This document shows, piece by piece, positions 1 through 8,284 of a stretch of DNA of 64,000 nt. Source of the DNA: Thermocrinis sp. (lineage in GTDB: Bacteria > Aquificota > Aquificia > Aquificales > Aquificaceae). The stretch lies in assembly GCA_028276475.1 (NCBI GenBank), contig JAPYWH010000003.1:22304-86303 (forward strand), given 5' to 3'. Each line of letters opens with the position of its first letter. The stretch's first letter is position 1. The notes beneath the pieces are model-generated. The model was given only the letters and a program-made list of their open reading frames with translations, had not been told where the DNA came from and searched no databases. Position numbers and translations under genes: made by a program.

Positions 1-1301
1 GTTTGTTCTTCTATTAGCTGTGCTATCCTCTTTAGCTCCTCTGCGGATACGCTAAAGCCCCAGGAGGAGATAATCTGGGCAGCGGTCTCTTCTGTCTTTC
101 CTATAACGCTTGCAGGGCTGTTTATGGCAAAGTATAGCCCCGGCTCCATAGAAACCGCGGAGATCAGTGCCATTATTGCCACAAAGGATTCGCCCAGCAT
201 TGAACCATAACCTACCAGCCTAACGTGGCTCTCTTTGTCCAAAAGCTTTGGTGAGGTTCCGGAGGATATCAAGGCATGAAAGCCCGAGACCGCACCGCAG
301 GCTATGGTTATCATCAAAAAGGGAAAAAGAGAACCCTGCCAAACAGGACCTATGCCTGTGTATGCATACTGAGTTAGGGCGGGCATCTTGACCTCTGGAT
401 TGGCTATAAAAACGCCCAGCCCTATGATGATTATGGTGCCCAGTTTCATAAAGGTGCTGAGGTAATCCCTCGGTGCCAGCAAGAGCCACACGGGCAAAGC
501 GGAGGCAAAAAAACCATAGACCATCAAACCGAAGGCTATTTGAACCTCCGAGAAGGTAAATAGTTTGCTTAGAGTCGGATGGTTTGCCACAAAATTACCA
601 AGCACCAGAGAGAGCATCAAGAGGGAAACACCCATAGCAGTTGCCTGTAGGACCGCACCCGGTCTAATCTTCCACATATAAAGTCCCATGAGCATGGCTA
701 TGGGAATGGTGGCAAAGGAGGTAAAAGCAGACCATGGGCTCATGGCGGTAGCCTTGACTACCACCAAAGCAAGAACCGCCAGCAAGATGATAAGGATGGA
801 GTAAATAACCAAAAGGACCACGAACCCACCGAACCTGCCCAAATACTCCCTTGCGATGGCACCCAAGCTTTTACCGCCCATCCGCATGGATATGGTAAGG
901 ATGAGCATATCTTGGACCGCACCCGCCACCACCGCACCTATGGGGATCCAGATAACTCCCGGTAGATAGCCCATCTGCGCTGCAAGGACAGGACCCACGA
1001 GAGGACCAGCACCGGAGATGGACGCAAAGTGATGTCCAAAGAGCACCCACTTGTTGGTGGGCACATAGTCCAAGCCGTTGTAAAACCTGTGGGCAGGGGT
1101 TGGATTTTGGTCCGAGACTTCAAAAACTTTGTAGGCTATGTAGTAGCTGTAATACCTGTAGCCCAAAATGTAAAGGGAGAGGGCACAGAGTAAAATCCAG
1201 CCCGCACTTACGGGCTCCTTTCTGTAGATAGCTAAGACATAAAAGGCAAAGGCAAAGGTTATGGAGAGGGCAACAAGGATCAGCCTATCCTTTAAGTTCA
1301 T
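1..1301 (-). CDS. cstA: Carbon starvation protein CstA (3' end beyond window)
   Basis: This is an inner-membrane protein of the CstA family, peptide/pyruvate transporters induced on carbon starvation in other bacteria. The frame starts at ATG 1301 and runs off the left edge, so about 433 codons are visible and the C terminus is missing. The N-terminal part has successive hydrophobic segments and the family hallmark HHFASISGAGPLVGPVLAAQ, followed by QMGYLPG. It is not in the ORF track because no stop lies inside the window. Its ATG overlaps the TGA of the dienelactone hydrolase (ATGA), so the two are probably translationally coupled. The family call is firm; the substrate is unknown. Confidence 0.93.
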   Translation of the reverse strand, partial: MNLKDRLILVALSITFAFAFYVLAIYRKEPVSAGWILLCALSLYILGYRYYSYYIAYKVFEVSDQNPTPAHRFYNGLDYVPTNKWVLFGHHFASISGAGPLVGPVLAAQMGYLPGVIWIPIGAVVAGAVQDMLILTISMRMGGKSLGAIAREYLGRFGGFVVLLVIYSILIILLAVLALVVVKATAMSPWSAFTSFATIPIAMLMGLYMWKIRPGAVLQATAMGVSLLMLSLVLGNFVANHPTLSKLFTFSEVQIAFGLMVYGFFASALPVWLLLAPRDYLSTFMKLGTIIIIGLGVFIANPEVKMPALTQYAYTGIGPVWQGSLFPFLMITIACGAVSGFHALISSGTSPKLLDKESHVRLVGYGSMLGESFVAIMALISAVSMEPGLYFAINSPASVIGKTEETAAQIISSWGFSVSAEELKRIAQLIEEQ

Positions 1302-2005
1302 AACAGGTGGGTTCTAAAGAACTCTATGGTCTTTAGCCACACGTCCTTGGCATACTCTTCGTGATAGACCTCCGGTCTTGTGTCGTTAAAGAAGGCGTGA
1401 TCCACGCCCGCATAGATCAAAAACTGGGCATTTACCTTGTTTTCGTTGCACCTTTGAATGGCTTCCATCACCTCTGAGAGGGGTATGAGCGCGTCCATGC
1501 CCGCATGCACCGCAAGGACTGGCACCTTTATCTTTGAAAAGTCAATCTCCGCAAGCCTGTATAGACCGTAGTATGGCACAAGGGCTTTAAAGTCCTCTAT
1601 TCTTGAGCCAAAATACCAAGTGCATGTCCCACCACAGCAGTATCCGGTTGCACCAAACATAAACTCGCCCACCCTTGGCACATAGCCTATGTCTTCCTTT
1701 TTAAAGTATTCAATGGATGCCCTAACCATGTTCTCCGCTTCCTGCAGACGGTTTTGCATAAGGTCCATCATCAGCTTTCCTGCGTCCTCTGGGTTGTCCG
1801 CAGTCTTTCCTTTGTAGAGGTCTATGGCGAAGGCGTAAAAGCCCTCCCTGCCAAAGCGGTCGCATACATCCTCTATGTGTTTGACGAGCCCCCACCACTC
1901 ATGAAAGACCATAATAAGGGGTGCTTGTTCTTGCAGATTTTCAGGCTCTGCCAAATAACCAGAAACTTCTACTCCATTCACATTAAAACTTATCCTTTGA
2001 CCCAT
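1298..2005 (-). CDS. Dienelactone hydrolase family protein
   Basis: Alpha/beta hydrolase of 235 aa, the usual size for the DLH family. The nucleophile motif GYCCGG (residues 121-126) matches the GxCxGG elbow, with Cys as nucleophile. A downstream Asp (AGMDALIPL) and His (GVDHAFFN) complete the triad, and HEWWG near residue 35 is also typical. There is no signal peptide, so it is cytoplasmic. GGAGGTTATTGCC precedes the ATG, giving a good Shine-Dalgarno site. The stop overlaps the cstA start by 4 nt. The natural substrate cannot be told; in an autotroph a general carboxylic ester or lactone hydrolase is more likely than aromatic degradation. Confidence 0.9.
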   Translation of the reverse strand: MGQRISFNVNGVEVSGYLAEPENLQEQAPLIMVFHEWWGLVKHIEDVCDRFGREGFYAFAIDLYKGKTADNPEDAGKLMMDLMQNRLQEAENMVRASIEYFKKEDIGYVPRVGEFMFGATGYCCGGTCTWYFGSRIEDFKALVPYYGLYRLAEIDFSKIKVPVLAVHAGMDALIPLSEVMEAIQRCNENKVNAQFLIYAGVDHAFFNDTRPEVYHEEYAKDVWLKTIEFFRTHLL

Positions 2006-2028
2006 GGCAATAACCTCCTGCCTTTGAA

Positions 2029-3402
2029 TTATAACATCTCAAGGGCAGATTTTAGAACTTCCTTTGCTTGCTCTTGGGTGGGCATTTCCACATAGACCCT
2101 GATCAAAGGCTCAGTGCCGGAGGCCCTCAAGAGGAGCCATCCATCCCCCTCAAAGACGAGCTTTAGCCCATCCTTTGTTATGACCTCCTTGACTTTGAAT
2201 CCACCAATCTGGGAGGGAGGATTTTTTATAAGCTCCTTTAGCTTGTTCTTTTTCTCTTCTTCCGCATGAAGGTCATGCCGTAGGTAGTAGGCACTGCCAT
2301 AGGTTTCAAAGACCTCCTCCACTATTTGGGAAAGGCTCTTTCCCTTGGTGTATAGGAGCTCCAAAAGGTTGAGTCCAGAAAAGAGCCCATCCCTTTCGGG
2401 CAAAAAGTGTATTATTCCATAACCTCCGCTCTCTTCGCCACCAAAGATGACCTTTTCCCTAAAAAGGACATCGTTTATGTGCTTGAAGCCCACTGGCACC
2501 TCCAAGAGCTTAACACCCTCCGCCCTGCATATCCGATCCACCAAATAGCTGGTGGAGACAGTTTTTACCACCACGCCATCCTTTAAGCCTTTGTTCTTTA
2601 AAAGGTGTAGCAAAAGAAGGACGTATATGAGTTGGGTATTAACAAAGTTTCCATTTTCATCGCAGAGGGCTATGCGGTCTCCGTCGCCGTCGTTGGCTAT
2701 GCCCACCTTTGCCCCCAAGGCACGCACCTTATCAAAGAGCGGTCCAAGGTATTTCTCTATGGGCTCAGGTGGATGCCCACCAAAGAGAGGATCCCTCTTT
2801 GTCCTTATGCCAACCACGCTTAAGGGTGTGTTAAGGAGTGCTTCCGAGAAGAGCCCCGCCGAACTGCCATGCATGGCATCGTGCACCAAAAGGTCCTCCT
2901 CTTCAAAGAGCCATAAGTTTATGAGTTCTTGGACCTTTTTAATGTAAGGACCTTTCAGGTCTATAAGCTCGGGCTTTTTGTTGTCTACCTTTACCTCCTG
3001 CGTGCGGTTGGCGAGCTCCTCTACCCTTTTTACAAACTCCTCCCTAGCAGAGCCCCCAAAGGATTCCTTTATCTTGTAGCCGTTGTATTTGCCCGGGTTA
3101 TGAGAGGCGGTGATCATCACACCACCGTCAAAGCCCATGTACTTTACTCCAAAGGATACCATGGGCGTCGTGCATTCTTCCTCCGAAAGATAAGCTTCGA
3201 GCCCAAGGGTCAAAAAGACCTTGCATACCTCCTGTGCAAACTCTTTGCTTAAAAATCTTCTGTCGTAGCCCACCACCACCCTATTTTTACCCTCCTCTTG
3301 GAGCACCAGCCCATGGGCGTAGGCTACCTTTCTTACGTTTTCAAAGGTGAATTGTTCTCCTATCACCGCCCTCCAGCCATCGGTGCCAAATCTTATTGAC
3401 AT
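2029..3402 (-). CDS. Phosphomannomutase/phosphoglucomutase family enzyme
   Basis: Alpha-D-phosphohexomutase of about 457 aa. In order it shows FGTDGWRA at the N terminus, the phosphoserine loop TASHNPGK near residue 100, the Mg-binding loop NDGDGDR near 240, the sugar-recognition loop GGEESGGYG near 325 and the phosphate-binding RASGTEPLIRVYVE near 430. It would interconvert hexose-1- and -6-phosphates for glycogen, LPS or nucleotide-sugar synthesis; sequence alone does not separate the mannose from the glucose preference. The ORF track starts at a TTG (3408). I prefer ATG 3402, which matches the usual MxxxFGTDGWR start and lies 7 nt after a TAAAAT box. No Shine-Dalgarno is visible. Confidence 0.9.
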   Translation of the reverse strand: MSIRFGTDGWRAVIGEQFTFENVRKVAYAHGLVLQEEGKNRVVVGYDRRFLSKEFAQEVCKVFLTLGLEAYLSEEECTTPMVSFGVKYMGFDGGVMITASHNPGKYNGYKIKESFGGSAREEFVKRVEELANRTQEVKVDNKKPELIDLKGPYIKKVQELINLWLFEEEDLLVHDAMHGSSAGLFSEALLNTPLSVVGIRTKRDPLFGGHPPEPIEKYLGPLFDKVRALGAKVGIANDGDGDRIALCDENGNFVNTQLIYVLLLLHLLKNKGLKDGVVVKTVSTSYLVDRICRAEGVKLLEVPVGFKHINDVLFREKVIFGGEESGGYGIIHFLPERDGLFSGLNLLELLYTKGKSLSQIVEEVFETYGSAYYLRHDLHAEEEKKNKLKELIKNPPSQIGGFKVKEVITKDGLKLVFEGDGWLLLRASGTEPLIRVYVEMPTQEQAKEVLKSALEML

Positions 3403-3406
3403 AGGC

Positions 3407-3416
3407 AAAATTTTAA
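3407..3416 (-). promoter_or_regulatory. TTAAAATTTT box just upstream of phosphohexomutase ATG
   Basis: The minus strand reads TTAAAATTTT, then GCCT, then ATG. TAAAAT can serve as a -10 hexamer 7 nt before the start codon, which would give a leaderless mRNA. The same decamer precedes flhA and tyrS at nearly the same spacing. Inferred, not proven. Confidence 0.4.
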
Positions 3417-3434
3417 CGGAAAATTATTTTTATA

Positions 3435-3508
3435 GTGCCCGTAGCTCAGTTGGATAGAGCGTGGGTCTCCGGAACCCAAGGTCGGGGGTTCAAGTCCCCC
3501 CGGGCACG
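3435..3508 (+). tRNA. tRNA-Arg (anticodon CCG)
   Basis: A complete cloverleaf was read by hand. The acceptor GTGCCCG pairs with CGGGCAC, followed by discriminator G. The D arm is GCTC/GAGC, the anticodon stem TGGGT/ACCCA has loop CTCCGGA (anticodon CCG, decoding CGG), and the T arm is GGGGG TTCAAGT CCCCC. No CCA is encoded. It is the first of two tandem tRNA-Arg genes that look like diverged duplicates and lead into mnmE. Confidence 0.96.
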
Positions 3509-3525
3509 CTTATAATTTAAATAGA

Positions 3526-3599
3526 CGGCCCGTAGCTCAACTGGACAGAGCGTGGGACTACGGATCCCAAGGTTGCGGGTTCGACTCCCGCCGGGCTGG
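3526..3599 (+). tRNA. tRNA-Arg (anticodon ACG)
   Basis: The acceptor CGGCCCG pairs with CGGGCTG (one G-U pair), with discriminator G. The anticodon stem TGGGA/TCCCA carries loop CTACGGA, giving anticodon ACG; A34 would normally be deaminated to inosine by TadA to read CGN codons. The T arm is GCGGG TTCGACT CCCGC. No CCA is encoded. Its 3' end lies only 8 nt before the mnmE ATG, so 3' processing of the tRNA would create the mnmE 5' leader. Confidence 0.96.
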
Positions 3600-3607
3600 C
3601 TTTTACT

Positions 3608-4948
3608 ATGAAGCAAAGGGAACCTATCGTAGCCATAGCTACCCCCTATGGAGAAAGTGCCATTGGCGTCGTAAGGCTCAGTGGTCTGGGTGTTTTGGAA
3701 AAGGTCTTGCCCTTTGTGGAGCTAAAAGGTAAGCCAAAGCCCAGGTATGCCCATCTGGTAAAGGTCCTTGACACGGAGGGAAATCCCATAGACGAGGGCA
3801 TAATGATCTATTACCAATCTCCCAAAAGCTACACCGGTGAGGATATGGTAGAGTTGTTTTTGCACGGAAACCCTTTGATATTAAAAAGGGTGGTGGAGCT
3901 TTTCCTTCAGAACGGTGTAAGGATGGCGGAGCGGGGTGAATTTACCAAAAGGGCCTTTTTGAACGGAAAGATGGACCTCCTTCAGGCGGAGGCGGTGGGA
4001 GACCTAATATCCGCCAAGTCCGAGCTTGCCCTAAAAAGTGCCCTAAGGCAACTAAGAGGAGACCTCTCCCAGCTTATTGTTCCCCTCAGGGAAAAACTCC
4101 TTAACCTCTGCGCCTTTGTGGAGGCAAGCATAGAGTTTGAGGAACAGGACATACCAACCCTGGGCGAGGAGGAGATAAAAAGCCAGCTTGAGGAAATAAA
4201 AACCAAAATAGAGGAATTGCTTGCCACAGTCCGAACGGGAGAGTTTTTGAGAAAGGGCGTCAATTTGGCAATAGTGGGCAAGCCCAATGTAGGGAAATCC
4301 TCTCTCTTTAACAAATTGCTGGGCACTCAGAGGGCAATCGTCACGGACATTCCGGGCACCACCCGGGACTTTTTGCAGGAGCCTTTGAACCTGGAAGGCA
4401 TACCAATAAACCTCATAGACACCGCGGGCATCAGGCATTCCGAGGACCCAGTGGAAAAAATTGGCATAGAACGGAGCATACAAAAGCTAAACACCGCCCA
4501 TCTTATACTCTTTGTGGTTCAAGCCCACGAGCCCCTTGAAGAGGAAGACCTATACATCTACTCCCTCGTGAAAGATAAAAACCATATAGTGGTTTTAAAC
4601 AAGGCAGACCTTGGCTTTTGGGAGGCACACAAAAAATTATTCCCAAGCTTTGTGCTGGTCAGTGCCAAAGATGGAAGCGGTATAGAAGAGCTAAAGACCA
4701 CCGTCCTTTCCAACTTGGGTGCGAGCGTGGGCGAAGGGCTTTATATTTCCCTGAGGCACGCAGACCTCTTGCAAAAATCCTTGGGTGTTATAAAATTAAT
4801 ATTGGAAAAAAACCTAAAAGAGTTGTCGCCCGAGATCCTAATGCTATATCTCAGAGAGGTTCAGCTTTATTTGGAAGAGCTTTTGGGTGGTATTACGACG
4901 GAGGAGCTTTTGGGAGAGATATTTTCTAACTTTTGCATAGGCAAATGA
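3608..4948 (+). CDS. mnmE: tRNA modification GTPase MnmE
   Basis: With MnmG, this 446-aa enzyme makes the 5-carboxymethylaminomethyl modification at U34 of certain tRNAs. An N-terminal folate-binding domain (about 1-115) is followed by a helical domain interrupted by a Ras-like G domain: G1 GKPNVGKSSLFN near 222, G2 DIPGTTRD, G3 DTAGI and G4 NKAD. The protein ends in the invariant FCIGK, whose Cys is essential in characterised homologues. It lies 8 nt behind tRNA-Arg(ACG) with no Shine-Dalgarno, so it is probably expressed from the tRNA transcript. rho follows 15 nt downstream. Confidence 0.97.
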   Translation: MKQREPIVAIATPYGESAIGVVRLSGLGVLEKVLPFVELKGKPKPRYAHLVKVLDTEGNPIDEGIMIYYQSPKSYTGEDMVELFLHGNPLILKRVVELFLQNGVRMAERGEFTKRAFLNGKMDLLQAEAVGDLISAKSELALKSALRQLRGDLSQLIVPLREKLLNLCAFVEASIEFEEQDIPTLGEEEIKSQLEEIKTKIEELLATVRTGEFLRKGVNLAIVGKPNVGKSSLFNKLLGTQRAIVTDIPGTTRDFLQEPLNLEGIPINLIDTAGIRHSEDPVEKIGIERSIQKLNTAHLILFVVQAHEPLEEEDLYIYSLVKDKNHIVVLNKADLGFWEAHKKLFPSFVLVSAKDGSGIEELKTTVLSNLGASVGEGLYISLRHADLLQKSLGVIKLILEKNLKELSPEILMLYLREVQLYLEELLGGITTEELLGEIFSNFCIGK

Positions 4949-4963
4949 TAAGGAGGTCAAAGG

Positions 4964-6256
4964 ATGGAAGAAAGCCAAGTTCAGGAGAGGAAAACTTACT
5001 CCTACGAAGAGTTAAAGAGGATGTCCTTTGCAGAGCTACAAAGGATCGGCAGGGAGCTTGAGCTGAGGCGCGTCACCGGTCTCAGAAAGGAGGAGCTCAT
5101 AGAGGACATACTCCAAGCCCAAGCCCAGTTGGAGGGTTTGAACTTCGTAAAGGGTGTTTTGGAGATTTTGCCCGAAGGTTATGGCTTTATCAGAAAACAG
5201 GAGAACAATTACATGCCAAACCCTGGGGATGTTTATGTGGCACCCTCCCAGATCAAAAAGTTTGGACTGAGGACTGGAGACCAGATCGTAGGCTTTGCAA
5301 GACCACCCCAAGATAGGGAAAAGTACCAGGCATTAATAAGGATAGAGTCCGTGTGTGGGCTTAGCCCAGACCCAGAGGTGCTCCGGGCAAGACCTCAATT
5401 TGAAAAGCTAACACCCTTCCATCCCACCGAAAGGTTCAAGCTTGAGACCACACCAGAGGAGCTATCCACAAGGGTGGTTAGCCTTATAGCACCCATAGGG
5501 AAGGGTCAAAGGGGTCTAATAGTGGCACCACCAAAGGCAGGAAAAACGGTCCTTCTCCAAAAGATCGCCAAGGCTATAATACAGAACCATCCTGAGGTCT
5601 ATCTCATAATCCTGCTCATAGACGAAAGACCGGAGGAGGTTACTGAGATGAGGAGGATTGTGGGAGAGGGGGCGGAGGTTATAGCTTCTACCTTTGACGA
5701 GCCACCAGAAAGGCACATGCAGGTGGCGGAGCTTGTCATAGAGAAGGCAAAGAGAATGGTGGAGCTAAAGCAGGATGTGGTGATCCTCTTGGACTCTATG
5801 ACACGCTTTGGCAGGGCTTCCAACGCAGTAACTCCCTCCACGGGTAGGGTTCTCTCCGGTGGTATAGAGGCAACCGCTTTGCAAAGACCTAAAAAGTTCT
5901 TTGGCGCTGCAAGAAACATTGAAGAGGGAGGTTCTTTAACCATCATAGCCACTGCCCTCATAGAAACGGGTTCAAGGATGGACGATGTAATTTACGAAGA
6001 ATTCAAAGGCACTGGAAACATGGAGATCCATCTTGACAGAAAACTCATGGAAAGAAGAATATTCCCAGCCATCAACATAGAAAAGTCTGGCACCCGTAAG
6101 GAGGAGCTACTCTTGGAAGAGTGGGAATTGCAGAGGATTTGGGTGCTCAGAAAGTTCTTGGCGACCATGGACCCGGTGGAGGCGATGGAGTTCCTTTTGG
6201 ACAAGCTCAAAAAGTTCAAAACCAACAGAGATTTCCTAAAGGCGATGCACTCTTGA
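4964..6256 (+). CDS. rho: Transcription termination factor Rho
   Basis: Hexameric RNA-dependent ATPase/helicase, 430 aa, close to the usual 420 aa. It has the N-terminal Rho_N helix bundle (residues 10-50), a cold-shock-like RNA-binding fold ([14 protein letters not shown]), Walker [13 protein letters not shown] near 188 and Walker [15 protein letters not shown] near 268. The Q-loop and R-loop regions follow. A strong AAGGAGG lies 9 nt before the ATG. It follows mnmE directly and probably shares its transcript. The dnaJ promoter overlaps the rho stop codon. Few intrinsic terminators are visible in the window, which fits heavy use of Rho. Confidence 0.98.
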   Translation: MEESQVQERKTYSYEELKRMSFAELQRIGRELELRRVTGLRKEELIEDILQAQAQLEGLNFVKGVLEILPEGYGFIRKQENNYMPNPGDVYVAPSQIKKFGLRTGDQIVGFARPPQDREKYQALIRIESVCGLSPDPEVLRARPQFEKLTPFHPTERFKLETTPEELSTRVVSLIAPIGKGQRGLIVAPPKAGKTVLLQKIAKAIIQNHPEVYLIILLIDERPEEVTEMRRIVGEGAEVIASTFDEPPERHMQVAELVIEKAKRMVELKQDVVILLDSMTRFGRASNAVTPSTGRVLSGGIEATALQRPKKFFGAARNIEEGGSLTIIATALIETGSRMDDVIYEEFKGTGNMEIHLDRKLMERRIFPAINIEKSGTRKEELLLEEWELQRIWVLRKFLATMDPVEAMEFLLDKLKKFKTNRDFLKAMHS

Positions 6257-6280
6257 CAATACCATACTAAAGTTTATTAT
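6253..6280 (+). promoter_or_regulatory. Promoter of dnaJ-hspR (sigma-70 type)
   Basis: TTGACA (6253-6258), a 16-nt spacer and TATTAT (6275-6280) lie directly before dnaJ; the -35 overlaps the rho stop codon. The ATG at 6289 is 8 nt after the -10, so the message would be leaderless or nearly so. I looked for a HAIR operator (CTTGAGT-N7-ACTCAAG) for HspR and did not find one here. Confidence 0.6.
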
Positions 6281-6288
6281 AAAAACCT

Positions 6289-7419
6289 ATGCAATCTTCC
6301 AAAAGGGATTACTACGAGGTGCTTGGTGTTCCAAGAAACGCAACCCAGGAGGAAATAAAGAAGGCATACCGGCGTCTTGCCAGAAAGTATCATCCCGATT
6401 TTAACAAGGACCCGGACGCACAGGAGAAATTCAAGGAGATCAACGAAGCCTATCAGGTCCTTTCGGACCCAGAAAAGAGGAAGCTCTACGACCAGTATGG
6501 ACATTCTGCCTTTCAAACTGCTTCCGGTGGTGAATACAGCCAGCAGGCTTGGGGAGACCTTTTTGAAACCATAGAGGACCTCTTTAGGGGCTTTGGCTTT
6601 GAGGAGGTATTTGAGAGAAGGGGAAGAAGGCGTTCTCAGAGAAGACCCATAAAGGGCGAGGATATATACTACACGGTGGAGCTTACCTTGGAGGAAGCTT
6701 ACTCGGGCAAGGTGGTGAGCCTTTCCGTAGTTAGGGATGTTCCATGCCCTGCCTGTGAAGGCTTGGGCTACGACAAGGATAAGGGAGAAAGAACCTGTCC
6801 CACTTGCGGTGGCAGGGGCAGTATATACCAAAGGCAGTTTTTTATAAGCATCTCTCAGACCTGTCCTACCTGTGGTGGAGAGGGAGTGATCAGGGAGCCC
6901 TGTGGTAGATGCGGTGGCAAAGGCACCGTTCCAGAAAGAGAGGAGGTGAAGGTGCGGATGCCTCCGGGCGTGGATAACGGTAGCAGGGTTCTTGTGGAAG
7001 GGAAAGGTCATGCAGGGCTATACGGCGGTCCACCCGGCGACCTTTATTTGCTTGTGAAGGTCTTGCCCCACAGGCTCTTTGAAAGGAGAGGAGATAACCT
7101 TTACTTGGATATAAACCTAAAGCTAACAGAAGCGGTTATGGGAACAGAACTTGAGGTGCCTACCCTAAGCGGTGAGAAGATTAAAGTAAAGGTCCCCGCC
7201 GGCGTGAAAGAGGGAGACACAGTCCGAGTGGAAGGCAAGGGTATGCCAAGGCTCAGGGGTGGTGGCTTTGGAGACCTATTCCTTAGGGTCCATATAGACA
7301 TACCCAAGTTGGGCTTTTGGGAAAAGCACTTTGGAGATGGCAAAAAGGTAAAACAGCTTCTTGAAGAGTTAGACAAACTACTGCCTGAGCCCACCAGATT
7401 GAGGGCAAGACAGCCATGA
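6289..7419 (+). CDS. dnaJ: Chaperone DnaJ (Hsp40)
   Basis: Co-chaperone that stimulates the DnaK ATPase. The protein has 376 aa and the full type-I layout: J domain (residues 5-70) with HPD in KYHPDFN, a short Gly/Phe linker, four CxxCxGxG zinc motifs ([32 protein letters not shown], about 155-215), and the C-terminal substrate-binding domains with MPPGVDNG. The linker is shorter and more charged ([12 protein letters not shown]) than in E. coli. dnaK and grpE are not adjacent. Its last 4 nt overlap hspR (ATGA), giving a dnaJ-hspR unit. Confidence 0.97.
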   Translation: MQSSKRDYYEVLGVPRNATQEEIKKAYRRLARKYHPDFNKDPDAQEKFKEINEAYQVLSDPEKRKLYDQYGHSAFQTASGGEYSQQAWGDLFETIEDLFRGFGFEEVFERRGRRRSQRRPIKGEDIYYTVELTLEEAYSGKVVSLSVVRDVPCPACEGLGYDKDKGERTCPTCGGRGSIYQRQFFISISQTCPTCGGEGVIREPCGRCGGKGTVPEREEVKVRMPPGVDNGSRVLVEGKGHAGLYGGPPGDLYLLVKVLPHRLFERRGDNLYLDINLKLTEAVMGTELEVPTLSGEKIKVKVPAGVKEGDTVRVEGKGMPRLRGGGFGDLFLRVHIDIPKLGFWEKHFGDGKKVKQLLEELDKLLPEPTRLRARQP

Positions 7420-7817
7420 AGAGGGAAGTTAAAAAGAAATACACCATAAGCGTAGTGGCGGAGATGTATAACATACACCCGCAGACCCTCCGCCTTTACG
7501 AAAAGGAGGGGCTCATAAAACCCTACAGAAGCAAAGGAAGAACCAGATATTACACAGAGGAAGACCTCAAAAGGTTGGAGTTTGTGCTTACCCTATCCCG
7601 AGAGCTTGGGGTGAATTTGGCGGGCATTGAAATCATCCTAAGAATGAAAGAACAGATGGAGGAGATGGAAAGACAGATCCAAAAACTCTTGGAGGTCATC
7701 CAGAGAAGCTTACAGGAAGAAGAAAGTGAAGATGTGAGGGCAATAGTGCTCTCCAGCAAGAATGTGGTGGCACGCCTTCGGGATATAATTAACAGGCATG
7801 AGAATAAGGGAGACTGA
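7416..7817 (+). CDS. hspR: MerR-family heat-shock repressor HspR
   Basis: DNA-binding protein of 133 aa. A MerR-type winged helix-turn-helix lies at residues 10-75 ([20 protein letters not shown], then [18 protein letters not shown]), followed by a dimerisation coiled coil ([20 protein letters not shown]). [15 protein letters not shown] is characteristic of HspR, which represses dnaK/dnaJ operons with DnaK as co-repressor in Actinobacteria and Helicobacter. Its position as the gene after dnaJ supports the call. No Cys metal or thiol sensor is present. It overlaps both dnaJ and the next gene, so it is translationally coupled. Confidence 0.88.
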   Translation: MKREVKKKYTISVVAEMYNIHPQTLRLYEKEGLIKPYRSKGRTRYYTEEDLKRLEFVLTLSRELGVNLAGIEIILRMKEQMEEMERQIQKLLEVIQRSLQEEESEDVRAIVLSSKNVVARLRDIINRHENKGD

Positions 7818-8283
7818 CCTACCGGGTATAGGCAAAAAATATGGCGTGTTATTAAAAAGCGGTAAAGAGCTTGTGATAATCATTCACAATACGGGCAGGA
7901 GGGAGGTATATCTTATGGAGGACGAAGAGCCCAGCTGTGTTATAGAGCTAACCGATGAGGAGGCAAAGGAGCTTGGCTTTTTGGTGGCGGGTGCCACATA
8001 CCAGCCTGTTCCCACAGAAAAGATGGAAATGATCCTCCAACAGGTGGTGATGGAATGGGTGAAGGTTCAACAAAACTCAAACTTTGTTAATAAGACCATA
8101 GCAGAACTTGAGATAAGGAGAAAGACTGGCGTTTCCATAATCGCCATAGAGAGGGGAGGGAAGGTGATCCCAAGCCCAGACCCTTACAAGGAACAGATAA
8201 AGGCAGGAGACACCCTGATTGCGGTGGGCACCAGACAGCAAATGAAAGCCTTTTTAGACCTATGCGGAGGATGTAGCACTTAG
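7798..8283 (+). CDS. RCK_C/TrkA-C regulatory subunit, KhtT-like
   Basis: Cytoplasmic protein of 161 aa. Residues 1-85 form an N-terminal domain like that of KhtT. The C-terminal RCK_C (TrkA-C) domain spans about residues 95-158, with ELEIRRKTGVSIIAIERGG and AGDTLIAVGT. In Bacillus, KhtT gates the KhtU K+/H+ antiporter in response to pH and nucleotides. The next gene encodes just such an antiporter, one base after this stop, so a two-subunit KhtTU exporter is a strong inference. The gene overlaps the hspR 3' end by 20 nt, placing K+/H+ homeostasis in the heat-shock operon. Confidence 0.86.
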   Translation: MRIRETDLPGIGKKYGVLLKSGKELVIIIHNTGRREVYLMEDEEPSCVIELTDEEAKELGFLVAGATYQPVPTEKMEMILQQVVMEWVKVQQNSNFVNKTIAELEIRRKTGVSIIAIERGGKVIPSPDPYKEQIKAGDTLIAVGTRQQMKAFLDLCGGCST

Positions 8284-8284
8284 G

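Noticed and set aside
6259-6288. HspR HAIR operator at dnaJ
   Set aside because: The known CTTGAGT-N7-ACTCAAG inverted repeat is not present in the promoter region.
6277-7011. Minus-strand ORF of 244 aa opposite dnaJ
   Set aside because: It is the antisense frame of a well-conserved gene with no recognisable motif.
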